From: Sphingomonas zeae
GTDB taxonomy: Bacteria; Pseudomonadota; Alphaproteobacteria; Sphingomonadales; Sphingomonadaceae
DNA length: 64,000 nucleotides
Reading direction: 5' to 3'
Assembly: GCF_014197135.1 (NCBI RefSeq)
Contig: NZ_JACIFA010000003.1
Coordinates: 62,001-126,000, forward strand
The translations under genes and the position numbers were made by a program. Shown piece after piece: positions 35,828-45,913 of this stretch (position 1 is its first letter; each line of letters begins with the position of its first letter). The notes beneath the pieces were generated by a model that was given only the letters and a program-made list of their open reading frames with translations, was not told where the DNA came from and searched no databases.

Positions 35828-36840
35828 CGGCTGCTCAGACCTTGGTCGAGGTGCTGCGTGACCCGGCGCGGGCGATGGCGATCGACCTCACGCGCTGGAC
35901 CGAGCTATTGACCGTCGCCCGGGCCGAGACGCTGGCCGGGACTCTGGCGCATAGGCTGGAAGGGTTGGCGGTACCCGATGCGGTGGCAAAGGCGCTGGCC
36001 GAGGCTCGGATCGACGCCGCCGAGGCGCGCCGGACCGCATTATGGGAAGCGAACCGTATAGCGAAAGCGCTCCGTCCCCTGGCGCACCCGGTCGTCTTGC
36101 TGAAGGGCACCGCGTTCGCCGCCGCAGGGTTGGCGGCCGGGCAGGGTCGCGGCATCGGCGACTGTGATATCCTTCTGCCCAAGCCGATGCTCGATCATGC
36201 GGAAAAATTGCTGGTCGACGCCGGGTGGCAGTGGATCAAGTCCGATCCTTATGATGACCTCTATTACCGCCGGTGGATGCACGAACTTCCCCCGCTGATC
36301 CACGCCGAGCGGGGTCGTATGGTGGATGTGCACCACACGATCCTGCCGCTGACGGCGCGGCAGAAGCCCGACGCACAGGCCCTGATCGCCGATGCCGTGC
36401 CGTTGGACGGTGGATTGGCCGTGCTGGACCATGCCGATATGATCGTCCATGCGGCAGCGCATCTGTTCGCCGATGGCGAACTGGCGGGGGGCTTACGCAA
36501 CCTCTGGGACATCCATGCCCTGATCGAGGAGCGGGGACTCGAGGGATTGGAGGCGCGTGCGGCGCGCCACGGCTTGTCCTCGACGGTCGACCGGGCGCTC
36601 AGATTATCCCATGCCCTTTACGGCACAAGCGTTCCACGCCGATGCCGGCATCTGACCACGACCGATCGGCTCTACCGGCGTCGCCTGATGGCGCGCGACG
36701 GATGGGGGCGTGAGCGGCACACGGCCTTGCGCACGGCTTTCTATATCCGCTCGCACCTCATCCGAATGCCTTTGCCCCTGCTCTCACGGCATTTGTGGAT
36801 CAAGTGGCGGAAAGGGAAAGCCGCGTCAGCGTCGGGATGA
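35824..36840 (+). CDS. Uncharacterised nucleotidyltransferase family protein (NTP_transf_5-like)
   Basis: This 338-residue protein starts at GTG 35824, overlapping the kinase stop. The nucleotidyltransferase core appears as VVLLKGTAFAAAGL and, after a Gly-rich turn, GIGDCDILLPKPMLDHAEKL, where GxxDxD-like residues would bind metal. Downstream are LIHAERGRMVDVHHTILP and LDHADMIVHAAAHLFADGEL. The family occurs in HPr-rel-A and in some lasso-peptide clusters; its reaction is not settled. The 3' end overlaps the convergent gph gene by 41 bases. Confidence 0.86.
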   Translation: MTAAQTLVEVLRDPARAMAIDLTRWTELLTVARAETLAGTLAHRLEGLAVPDAVAKALAEARIDAAEARRTALWEANRIAKALRPLAHPVVLLKGTAFAAAGLAAGQGRGIGDCDILLPKPMLDHAEKLLVDAGWQWIKSDPYDDLYYRRWMHELPPLIHAERGRMVDVHHTILPLTARQKPDAQALIADAVPLDGGLAVLDHADMIVHAAAHLFADGELAGGLRNLWDIHALIEERGLEGLEARAARHGLSSTVDRALRLSHALYGTSVPRRCRHLTTTDRLYRRRLMARDGWGRERHTALRTAFYIRSHLIRMPLPLLSRHLWIKWRKGKAASASG

Positions 36841-37492
36841 GGTCGGCATAGCCATCGATGATCGCATCGGCCCCCAGCGCCTCGACCGGCAGGCTGAGAA
36901 ACCCGAAGGAACAGGCGATGACCGGCAATCCGGCCGCGCGCGCTGCCTGAACGTCGAAGATCGAATCGCCGACGAATGCGGCGGGGCCTCCGCCGCACTG
37001 CTCCACCAGTGCCTGAATGGGTCTGGGCGACGGTTTGGACACACCCAGCGTGTCACCCCCGATGATCGAGGCGAACCGTTCGGTCAGCCCCAGCGAGTCC
37101 AGGATCGCCCGTGCAAAGCGTTCCAGCTTGTTGGTCATAATGCCCAGCGTGACGCCGCGTGCCGCCAGTTCGTCCAGCGCCTCGATCGCGCCTGGGAAGG
37201 GCGCGGTGTGAACCGCCAGATTGGCCTCGTAATAGTCGAGCAGAAGCCGATGCAATCGATCGAGCGTGTCGGCGTCATAGCCGCCGGTCGCATCCAGACC
37301 GTGCTGCAACATCGCCCGGGCACCACCGCCGATCATCGGCTTGACCGCCTCGACGCTCAGGGGCGCCCGGCCGATCGTGGCCAACGCATGGTTGACGGCG
37401 GCGGTCAGGTCACCACTGGTGTCCAGCAAGGTGCCGTCCAGGTCGAAGCCGACGATGGCGAAGGGAAAACCATGCGGTGAATTGGCGTCCAT
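36800..37492 (-). CDS. gph: Phosphoglycolate phosphatase (HAD superfamily)
   Basis: This 230-residue HAD phosphatase has motif I FDLDGTLLDTSGD (nucleophile Asp), a cap domain (about 25-90), motif II GIMTNK, the Lys of GVSKPSPRPI (motif III), and motif IV FVGDSIFDVQAA. It removes phosphate from 2-phosphoglycolate arising from DNA repair or oxygenase reactions. The start at ATG 37492 gives a family-length protein; an in-frame ATG at 37549 adds 19 residues. It is divergent from glmU, with 62 bases between the starts. Confidence 0.93.
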   Translation of the reverse strand: MDANSPHGFPFAIVGFDLDGTLLDTSGDLTAAVNHALATIGRAPLSVEAVKPMIGGGARAMLQHGLDATGGYDADTLDRLHRLLLDYYEANLAVHTAPFPGAIEALDELAARGVTLGIMTNKLERFARAILDSLGLTERFASIIGGDTLGVSKPSPRPIQALVEQCGGGPAAFVGDSIFDVQAARAAGLPVIACSFGFLSLPVEALGADAIIDGYADLIPTLTRLSLSAT

Positions 37493-37554
37493 CTTGGGTT
37501 CCGATGCAGTCTCCCGCTGGCTTTGGCCGGAAATCCATGGCAGGCGCAACCGTC

Positions 37555-38919
37555 ATGACGAGACCGATCGCCGCCATCATCCTCGCTGCGGGCAAAGGCA
37601 CCCGCATGAAATCGGACCTTCACAAGGTCCTTCACCCCATTGCTGGGCGGCCGATGCTGCTGCATCTGATCGATAGCGTGAAGGCCTTGTCGCCCGAGCG
37701 CATGGTCGTGGTGACTGGCGCGGGTCGCGAACAGGTCGAGGCTGCGGTAACGCCGCTGGGCGTCGCCACCGCCCTGCAGGCCGAGCAGTTGGGTACGGGC
37801 CACGCCGTCGCGCAGGCACGGGGCGCCCTGGCGGGGTTCGACGGTGACATCCTGATCCTATACGGCGACGTTCCGCTGGTCGAGGCGCGGACCATGCGCG
37901 CGATGATCGACCGGCTGGGTGAGGCGGATAAGCCTGCCACGGTGGTGCTGGGCTTTCGCCCCGCCGATCCGGCCGCCTATGGCCGGGTGATCGCCGACGC
38001 CGACGGCAGGGTCGAGCGGATGGTCGAGTTCAAAGATGCCAATCCTGACGAACGGGCCGTTACCCTTTGTAACTCAGGGCTAATGGCAGTCCGTTCGAAC
38101 GATCTGTTTGGTCTGCTCGACAGGGTCGGCAACGACAATGCGGCAGGCGAATATTATCTGCCTGATATCGTCATGCTGGCCGCTGCGGATGGCCGTCATT
38201 CCGCGGTCATCGAGACGGCGGCGGGTGAGGTCGCGGGTGTCAACAGCCGCGCCGAACTGGCGGTTGTGGAAGGGGACTGGCAGGTTCGCCGCCGAGCACG
38301 AGCGATGGCCGAGGGGGCGACGCTGATCGCGCCTGACACGGTCTGGTTCTCGCACGATACCCGTTTGGGACGCGACGTGGTGATCGAACCGCATGTGGTG
38401 TTCGGCCCGGGCGTCCATGTCGCCGACGGCGTGACGATCCATGCCTTCAGCCACCTGGAGGGTGCCACGGTGGCCACGGGAGCCGATATTGGCCCTTATG
38501 CGCGGCTGCGTCCCGGCGCGGACGTCCGCGAGGGCGCGCGTGTCGGCAATTTCGTCGAGATCAAGAAATCCGTGCTAGGTCGCGGCGCCAAGGCCAATCA
38601 CCTGACCTATCTGGGTGATGCCGAAGTGGGTGCGGGCGCGAACATCGGCGCAGGCACCATCACCTGCAATTACGACGGCTTCCTCAAATATCGCACCGTG
38701 ATCGGCGAGGGGGCTTTTGTCGGCTCAAACTCGGCATTGGTCGCCCCCGTGAGTATCGGCGCAGGTGCGATTGTCGGCGCGGGATCGGTCGTCACCAGCG
38801 ATGTCGAGGCCGACGCCCTCGCGCTGGTCCGCGCCGAGCGCCAGAGCAAGCCGGGTTGGGCGAAGCGGTTCAGAGACATGAAGACGGCCCAGAAAGCCGC
38901 AAAGAAGGGCGGGGAGTAA
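37555..38919 (+). CDS. glmU: Bifunctional UDP-N-acetylglucosamine pyrophosphorylase / glucosamine-1-phosphate N-acetyltransferase
   Basis: This 454-residue two-domain enzyme makes UDP-GlcNAc. The N-terminal uridyltransferase (1-230) has LAAGKGTRMKSDLHKVLHPI and EQLGTGHAV. The C-terminal left-handed beta-helix (about 250-450) has RLRPGADVREGARVGNFVEI, LTYLGDAEVGAGANIGAGTI and CNYDGFLKYRT. The ATG at 37555 fits the family; the upstream in-frame extension does not. It is followed 4 bases later by glmS, so consecutive steps of amino-sugar synthesis are co-expressed. Confidence 0.97.
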   Translation: MTRPIAAIILAAGKGTRMKSDLHKVLHPIAGRPMLLHLIDSVKALSPERMVVVTGAGREQVEAAVTPLGVATALQAEQLGTGHAVAQARGALAGFDGDILILYGDVPLVEARTMRAMIDRLGEADKPATVVLGFRPADPAAYGRVIADADGRVERMVEFKDANPDERAVTLCNSGLMAVRSNDLFGLLDRVGNDNAAGEYYLPDIVMLAAADGRHSAVIETAAGEVAGVNSRAELAVVEGDWQVRRRARAMAEGATLIAPDTVWFSHDTRLGRDVVIEPHVVFGPGVHVADGVTIHAFSHLEGATVATGADIGPYARLRPGADVREGARVGNFVEIKKSVLGRGAKANHLTYLGDAEVGAGANIGAGTITCNYDGFLKYRTVIGEGAFVGSNSALVAPVSIGAGAIVGAGSVVTSDVEADALALVRAERQSKPGWAKRFRDMKTAQKAAKKGGE

Positions 38920-38923
38920 GACT

Positions 38924-40747
<1,824 letters not shown>

Positions 40748-40826
40748 CTGACCATTTACGTCACTTTAAGCCTCTTTGGTTACCATCCGCCCTCACATTG
40801 AAGACTGATGGGCGGATGGTAGCCGG

Positions 40827-42704
40827 ATGCGTATTCTGATCGTTGACGACGAACCGGCCATTCACGAAAGCTATGAGCTGTGTCTGTCAGGCGAAAGCCG
40901 ACCGCTGGACGCCATGGCGGCCGAGCTGTTCGGCGAGCCTGCTGAGCAAGGCGACGCGGACATCGTGTTCGAGCGCCGTCACTGCCATCAGGGACTGGAA
41001 GCGGTGGCTGCCGTCGAGCACGCCAAGGCGCAAGACTCGCCCTTTGCCGTGGCCTTCATCGACATCCGTATGCCACCCGGGATCGACGGACGCGAAACGG
41101 CGCGCCGTATAAGGGCGCTCGATCCCGACATCCATTTGGTCATCGTGACGGGCTATTCGGACTTTTCGCCTGCCGAGATAGGCAAGGTCGCCGGGCCTGC
41201 CGACAAAATATTTTACATAGCCAAGCCCTTTGAGGTGAACGAGGTCCAGCAGATGGCCCGTGCGCTGTGCCGTCGCTGGGACAATGACCGTGCGCTGGCC
41301 GCTGCCCGCGCGCTGCTCGCCCAACAGGTCGCCACGCTCGAGGAAAAGAGCGCGGAACTGGAAGCGAACGAAAGTCGGGCGATGCATATCGCCACGCACG
41401 ACGCGCTGACCGACGCGCCCAACCGCGTCGCCTTTCTGCGCGGCCTGACCGAGCGAGGGCGGCGGGGTGGCGCCTTCGTCACCGCAATGCTCGACCTCGA
41501 CCGGTTCAAGCTGGTCAACGACACGCTCGGCCATCTCGCCGGAGACGAGCTGATCCGCGCGGTATGCACCACGATCCAGGCGCAGGCGCCGCAGGGCGCG
41601 ATGGTCGCGCGGCTGGGTGGCGATGAGTTCGGCATTTTTTTCGACACGGACGATGTCGAGTTCGCCGTGGCGGCGTGTGATCGGATCGTGAGCGCCTGCG
41701 CATCGACCTTCAACATCCTGGGCCATGCCGTACGCTGCGGCGCCTCCTGTGGGTTGGTGATGAGCGAGGCGGGCAAGGAACGCGATCCTACCGACCTCCT
41801 TCGCCAGGCCGATATGGCGTTAAACGAAGCCAAGCGTTCGGGGCGGAGCACGGTGCGGGTGTTCGACGCGGGTATGGACGAAGGCCACCGCGTCCGCCGC
41901 GACATCGAGGCCGGGCTGAACCAGGCCATCGTGCGCGACGAACTGAGTCTGGCCTTTCAGCCGATCGTCGGTCGCGGCAGCCTGGAAATCGTCGGCTTCG
42001 AGGCGCTGGTACGCTGGACAACGCCGGACCGCGGCGCGATCAGCCCGGGAATCTTCGTTCCGCTGGCCGAGGAAAGCCATCTGATCCACGAGCTGGGCGA
42101 TTGGATCCTGGACCACGCGCTGGCCGAGCTTCGGCATTGGCCGGGCCAATATGTCTCGGTGAACTTTAGCCCGATCCAGTTTCGCCGCTCCCACTTCGTC
42201 GCCTCGATCATGGATCGCGTGCGGCGCGCCGGAGCAGAGCCGCAGCGCGTCCAGATCGAAATCACCGAAACGGCGATTTTCGATGACGCCGAACACGCCG
42301 CTCAGACCTTGTGCGAATTGCGCAAGCTGGGCTTCCGCATCGCGCTCGACGATTTCGGAACAGGCTATTCCAGCCTGTATAATATTCGCAAGTTCGCCCT
42401 CGACTGCCTGAAGATCGACCGCAGCTTTATCGACGGGATGGGCCGCGAGCGGGAGTCGGCGGCAATCGTCCACTCGATCATTCATCTCGGCCGCGCACTG
42501 GGGTTGGGCGTGATCGCCGAGGGTGTGGAAACCGAATCCCAGGCGCAGGCCTTGCGGGTCGCGGGGGCAAGCCATCTGCAAGGCTATCTGTTTTCCAAGC
42601 CGGTTCCGGCAGCGGAAGCGCGCGCGCTGGCCGAGCGCAAATTCATGTCTCTCTCCGGTGAGCATCGGGCACCCCCGTCGCTGGTCGCGGGTGCGCGGCG
42701 CTGA
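40827..42704 (+). CDS. Response regulator with GGDEF and EAL domains (c-di-GMP turnover)
   Basis: This 625-residue protein has an N-terminal receiver (about 1-140) with RILIVDDEPAIHESYELCL and phosphorylation site in VAFIDIRMPPGIDG. A coiled linker (about 155-185) leads to GGDEF (190-350, intact GGDEF at 264-268) and EAL (about 365-610). The EAL residues needed for hydrolysis are present: EAL at 392-394, NFSPIQF, EITETAIF, ALDDFGTGYSSL, KIDRSF and GVIAEGVETESQ. It can probably both make and degrade c-di-GMP, with phosphorylation setting the balance. It is 5 bases upstream of a sensor kinase gene, its likely partner. Confidence 0.94.
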   Translation: MRILIVDDEPAIHESYELCLSGESRPLDAMAAELFGEPAEQGDADIVFERRHCHQGLEAVAAVEHAKAQDSPFAVAFIDIRMPPGIDGRETARRIRALDPDIHLVIVTGYSDFSPAEIGKVAGPADKIFYIAKPFEVNEVQQMARALCRRWDNDRALAAARALLAQQVATLEEKSAELEANESRAMHIATHDALTDAPNRVAFLRGLTERGRRGGAFVTAMLDLDRFKLVNDTLGHLAGDELIRAVCTTIQAQAPQGAMVARLGGDEFGIFFDTDDVEFAVAACDRIVSACASTFNILGHAVRCGASCGLVMSEAGKERDPTDLLRQADMALNEAKRSGRSTVRVFDAGMDEGHRVRRDIEAGLNQAIVRDELSLAFQPIVGRGSLEIVGFEALVRWTTPDRGAISPGIFVPLAEESHLIHELGDWILDHALAELRHWPGQYVSVNFSPIQFRRSHFVASIMDRVRRAGAEPQRVQIEITETAIFDDAEHAAQTLCELRKLGFRIALDDFGTGYSSLYNIRKFALDCLKIDRSFIDGMGRERESAAIVHSIIHLGRALGLGVIAEGVETESQAQALRVAGASHLQGYLFSKPVPAAEARALAERKFMSLSGEHRAPPSLVAGARR

Positions 42705-42709
42705 CTGGC

Positions 42710-44500
42710 GTGCGCCTGATACGTCAATGGCATGAGGCACGGCGGCGGCCCCGGTCACTGCGCGAGATCATGGTATCGATCCTGACGCTGACCGGAATCG
42801 GGGGCGCGATGGCGCTGGCCTTGCTGCTCACCCTGGTCATTTCCCCGGGGTTCGCTGAACTGGAAGACCGGGCAGCCGAGGGCTATCGCGCACGGGCGCT
42901 GACAGCGTTAGCCGAATTTGCCGCGATGACCGAGGCTATGGCCCGGGAACAGGCCAATGCCGGACCGGATAGGTCCATGCGGGCTTCGTTTGCCCATGCC
43001 CTGGTCTATCGCCGCGTGCCGCATGGGGGTTGGGCGTCGCAGCACGCAACGGCTAAAGGCGCACCCGGCTTGGTCGAAAGGCAGGTTGGCATCGCGCTCG
43101 ATCGGCTTAATCTGGAAGTACTCCTGCGCTCGGGCCATTCGGCGCGCTTCTACCTCCCTGTCGGGCGTAATGTCATGGCCGTCGCTCTGGCGGAGAATGC
43201 CGAAGGGAACGATTATGTCGCGGTTGTACGGCGGCTGACGAGCGACCATTTGTCGAGCCTGCTGGGGCGGCCCGTCACGATTTCCCCGGCCGTTCCGATC
43301 AATTTCGATATGCACAAGCGAGCGCGGTGGATCGATATCGTCGTCCCGATTGGCGGGGCCGATGGGCGGCCAGTAGCTGCGGCGCGTTTCGAGGTGTCGC
43401 GCGAAGTCGTGCTGCTTGGCCGCCGGGTTCTGCTGCTGGCGGCGGCCGCATCGATCCTGTTACTCGTCCTGCTGCTACTGATGCTGCGCCGGGCGCTGGG
43501 GCGGTTCGTCCTGGCCCCGCTCGACCGGGTGGAACGTCATATGCAGCGGGTGCAGGCCTCGGGCGCCCTGTTGCCGTTCGAGGACGGTCACAGCCGATGC
43601 GAGGAGTTCAGCTCGTTGGGCGGAAGTTTCAACGCGATGCTGAGCCAGCTCAAGGACCTGCGCGAACGCAACGAAATTCAGAGCTTTGCGCTTGGTCGTT
43701 CGGAAAGCGCGGTGGCGGTGCTGCACAATGTCCGCAACGCGCTCGCCCCGCTCGCGACGATCCTGAGCCACGGGGTCGGGCAGGGGGACACGGTCAGACG
43801 CGATCTGGTCGACCGGGCGTTCGCCGAACTGGCGCAGGCGGACGTCGATCCGGAGAGACGCTCCAAACTGATCGCCTTCGTTATCACCGCCTTCGAGTCA
43901 GAGGCCAAGGCGCGCGACGAGGTTCGGCGGCACCTGGCGGTCGGGCGAGACGCCATGCGCCAGACGCTGGAGATCATCGGCGCGCAGCAGGCCCGCGCCC
44001 ATGAGCGCCCAGCCCTGGAACGCTGCGATATCAGCGACATCGTGGCGCGCAACGCCATAATCGCGCGCTATGCCCAAGCCGTCTCGGTTGGGTTTACCGT
44101 CCCGGCGCAGCCCGCTTATGTCGTCGCGAACCGCGTGATCCTGAGCCAGGTGGTCGGCAACCTCCTTTCCAATGCGGTAGAAGCGATCGTCGCCACGGGA
44201 CGCGGTCATGGATCGATCACGGTGGACGTCGCGTCGCCCAGCGGGGGGCGTCTATCGGTGCGGATCATCGACGATGGCGAAGGATTCGAACCGGCCGAGG
44301 CAAGGCGGCTGTTCCAGCCGGGCTATTCGACGCGTACCGGAAAGTCGGGCGGCCTCGGGCTCCATTGGTGTGCCAATTCGATGGCGGTCATGGGCGGCAC
44401 GCTCGAATTGCGCAGCGCAGGGCGTGGAACGGGCGCGGTAGCGGTCCTGACCCTCGCGGCGGATGGCGAGCTGGAACGGCGGACCGAACTCGCCGCTTGA
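42710..44500 (+). CDS. Membrane sensor histidine kinase paired with the GGDEF-EAL regulator
   Basis: This 596-residue protein starts at GTG 42710. TM1 is at about residues 22-46, an extracytoplasmic sensor region at about 50-230, TM2 at about 240-260, and a HAMP-like segment follows. The dimerisation/phospho-acceptor helix is unusual: SAVAVLHNVRNALAPLATIL, with HN-x-x-N in place of HE-x-x-x-P. The ATPase domain is clear: VVGNLLSNAVEAI, RIIDDGEGFEP and GKSGGLGLHWCANSMAVMGG. It is presumably co-transcribed with the c-di-GMP regulator. No signal is known. It ends 8 bases before the convergent dinB gene. Confidence 0.9.
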   Translation: MRLIRQWHEARRRPRSLREIMVSILTLTGIGGAMALALLLTLVISPGFAELEDRAAEGYRARALTALAEFAAMTEAMAREQANAGPDRSMRASFAHALVYRRVPHGGWASQHATAKGAPGLVERQVGIALDRLNLEVLLRSGHSARFYLPVGRNVMAVALAENAEGNDYVAVVRRLTSDHLSSLLGRPVTISPAVPINFDMHKRARWIDIVVPIGGADGRPVAAARFEVSREVVLLGRRVLLLAAAASILLLVLLLLMLRRALGRFVLAPLDRVERHMQRVQASGALLPFEDGHSRCEEFSSLGGSFNAMLSQLKDLRERNEIQSFALGRSESAVAVLHNVRNALAPLATILSHGVGQGDTVRRDLVDRAFAELAQADVDPERRSKLIAFVITAFESEAKARDEVRRHLAVGRDAMRQTLEIIGAQQARAHERPALERCDISDIVARNAIIARYAQAVSVGFTVPAQPAYVVANRVILSQVVGNLLSNAVEAIVATGRGHGSITVDVASPSGGRLSVRIIDDGEGFEPAEARRLFQPGYSTRTGKSGGLGLHWCANSMAVMGGTLELRSAGRGTGAVAVLTLAADGELERRTELAA

Positions 44501-44507
44501 CCGGTCC

Positions 44508-45611
44508 TTAGAACGGCAGTTCCGGCTGGGTGGGGCCGGGGCGTTCGCTGTCATCTTCGAGACAGAGGCCGGAGAGTGTCAGCCCCAGCAGCCGCACGCC
44601 GCGCGACACGGGCAATTGCTGATCCAGCAGGTCGAGCCCGATCGCCAGGAATTCGGCTCGGTCGCTGATCGGGTGCCCCGTCGATCGCGCGCGGGTGATC
44701 GTGCGAAAATCGCTGTGCCGCAATTTCAGCGTCACCGTTCGGCCCGCCGCACCGCTCCGCGCGATCCGTGTCCAGGCGGCCTCCACCACCCGCTCCAGCG
44801 CGACGCGCAGCTCGGTGCGATCCGACAGGTCCGTCTCGAACGTGCGTTCGGCGCCGACCGACTTGGCGATGCGGTGAGCACGGACGGGGCGATGGTCGAT
44901 CCCGCGCGCGGCGCCGTAGAGATAGTCTGCATAGCTGCCGAAATGGCGTTGCAGGAATTCCAGCGGGTGATTGCGCAGGTCCTGCCCGGTCAGAATGCCG
45001 AGGGCCTCCATCTTGCGGGCCGTGACCGGACCGACGCCGTGGAAACGCTTGACCGGCAGGCTTGCCACAAAGGTCGCGCCATGGGCGGGTGGAATGACGC
45101 ACAGGCCATCGGGCTTGTTTTGATCGGACGCCAGCTTCGCGATGAACTTGTTATAGCTTACCCCGGCCGATGCGGTCAGGTCCGTCTCGGCACGGATCGC
45201 CTCGCGGATGGCATTCGCGATGGCGGTGGCCGAACCCAACCCCGCCAGGTCCTCCGTCACGTCGAGATAGGCTTCATCAAGCGACAAAGGCTCGATCAAA
45301 TCGGTATAGCGCGCAAAAATGGCGCGGATTTGCTGCGACACGTCGCGATAGACATCGAACCGGGGCGGCACGAAGACGAGTTCCGGACATCGGCGCAGCG
45401 CCGTGACCGAGGGCATGGCCGAGCGGACGCCGAAGGCCCGCGCCTCATAGCTTGCCGCAGCGACGACGCCGCGCGCTCGGGATCCGCCCACCGCGACTGG
45501 CCGCCCGCGCAGCGTCGGGTCATCGCGCTGCTCGACCGAAGCATAGAAGGCGTCCTGATCGACGTGGATTATCTTGCGGATGGGTGGAGGCTTATCCTGC
45601 TGGCTGCTCAA
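44508..45611 (-). CDS. dinB: DNA polymerase IV (Y family)
   Basis: This 367-residue translesion polymerase has IIHVDQDAFYASVEQRDDP with the first catalytic Asp, YEARAFGVRSAMP, SLDEAYLDVTEDL with the Asp-Glu pair, SAGVSYNKFIAKLASDQNKP, and the helix-hairpin-helix region. The end QPELPF is a likely beta-clamp binding motif. The frame extends upstream to 45803, but that part is not Pol IV-like. TTG 45611, with GAGAG upstream, gives the normal length. SOS control is likely by family knowledge, but no LexA box was confirmed. It is the last backbone gene before the island. Confidence 0.93.
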   Translation of the reverse strand: MSSQQDKPPPIRKIIHVDQDAFYASVEQRDDPTLRGRPVAVGGSRARGVVAAASYEARAFGVRSAMPSVTALRRCPELVFVPPRFDVYRDVSQQIRAIFARYTDLIEPLSLDEAYLDVTEDLAGLGSATAIANAIREAIRAETDLTASAGVSYNKFIAKLASDQNKPDGLCVIPPAHGATFVASLPVKRFHGVGPVTARKMEALGILTGQDLRNHPLEFLQRHFGSYADYLYGAARGIDHRPVRAHRIAKSVGAERTFETDLSDRTELRVALERVVEAAWTRIARSGAAGRTVTLKLRHSDFRTITRARSTGHPISDRAEFLAIGLDLLDQQLPVSRGVRLLGLTLSGLCLEDDSERPGPTQPELPF

Positions 45612-45913
45612 TGGCTTAGCTCTCTGACGACTCTGACCACGATCGACCCAAATCGCTTCGGTTTCCTCCGTGGAGATTACCCGGCGATTGCCTAGAAGGC
45701 CAGCGAAGACTGAGAACAGGAAGAGAACCCGGCCGGTCGATGCCGCCATGCGATCGCTACTGACCACCAGCCGGATAGGTGGGTGCTGTTCCGGCAGCTG
45801 CAAGTCCGCCCAGGTGTACGCAGCAGTCCCGACTTACGGCACTGGATGCCATGGGGCGCACCGCCTTCAGGCCGATGCGATCCTGCCTCCGACCAAAAGA
45901 AGGAGCACCCATC
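45612..45913. other. Backbone/island junction without a recognisable gene
   Basis: About 300 bases separate the dinB start from the integrase start, the two genes being divergent. A tyrosine-recombinase element usually inserts next to its integrase gene, so attL should lie here. I looked for a tRNA (cloverleaf, GTTCRA T-arm) and found none. The stretch about 45775-45830 is rich in short GC repeats (GGCAGCTGC) but not diagnostic. Strong AAGGAG at about 45899-45904 serves the integrase. Confidence 0.4.

Noticed and set aside
45612..45803. N-terminal extension of DinB to 45803
   Set aside because: The extra 64 residues are not Pol IV-like; TTG 45611 gives the normal length just before the catalytic segment.
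45612..45913. tRNA gene as island attachment site
   Set aside because: No cloverleaf, no GTTCRA T-arm and no plausible acceptor stem found on either strand by eye.
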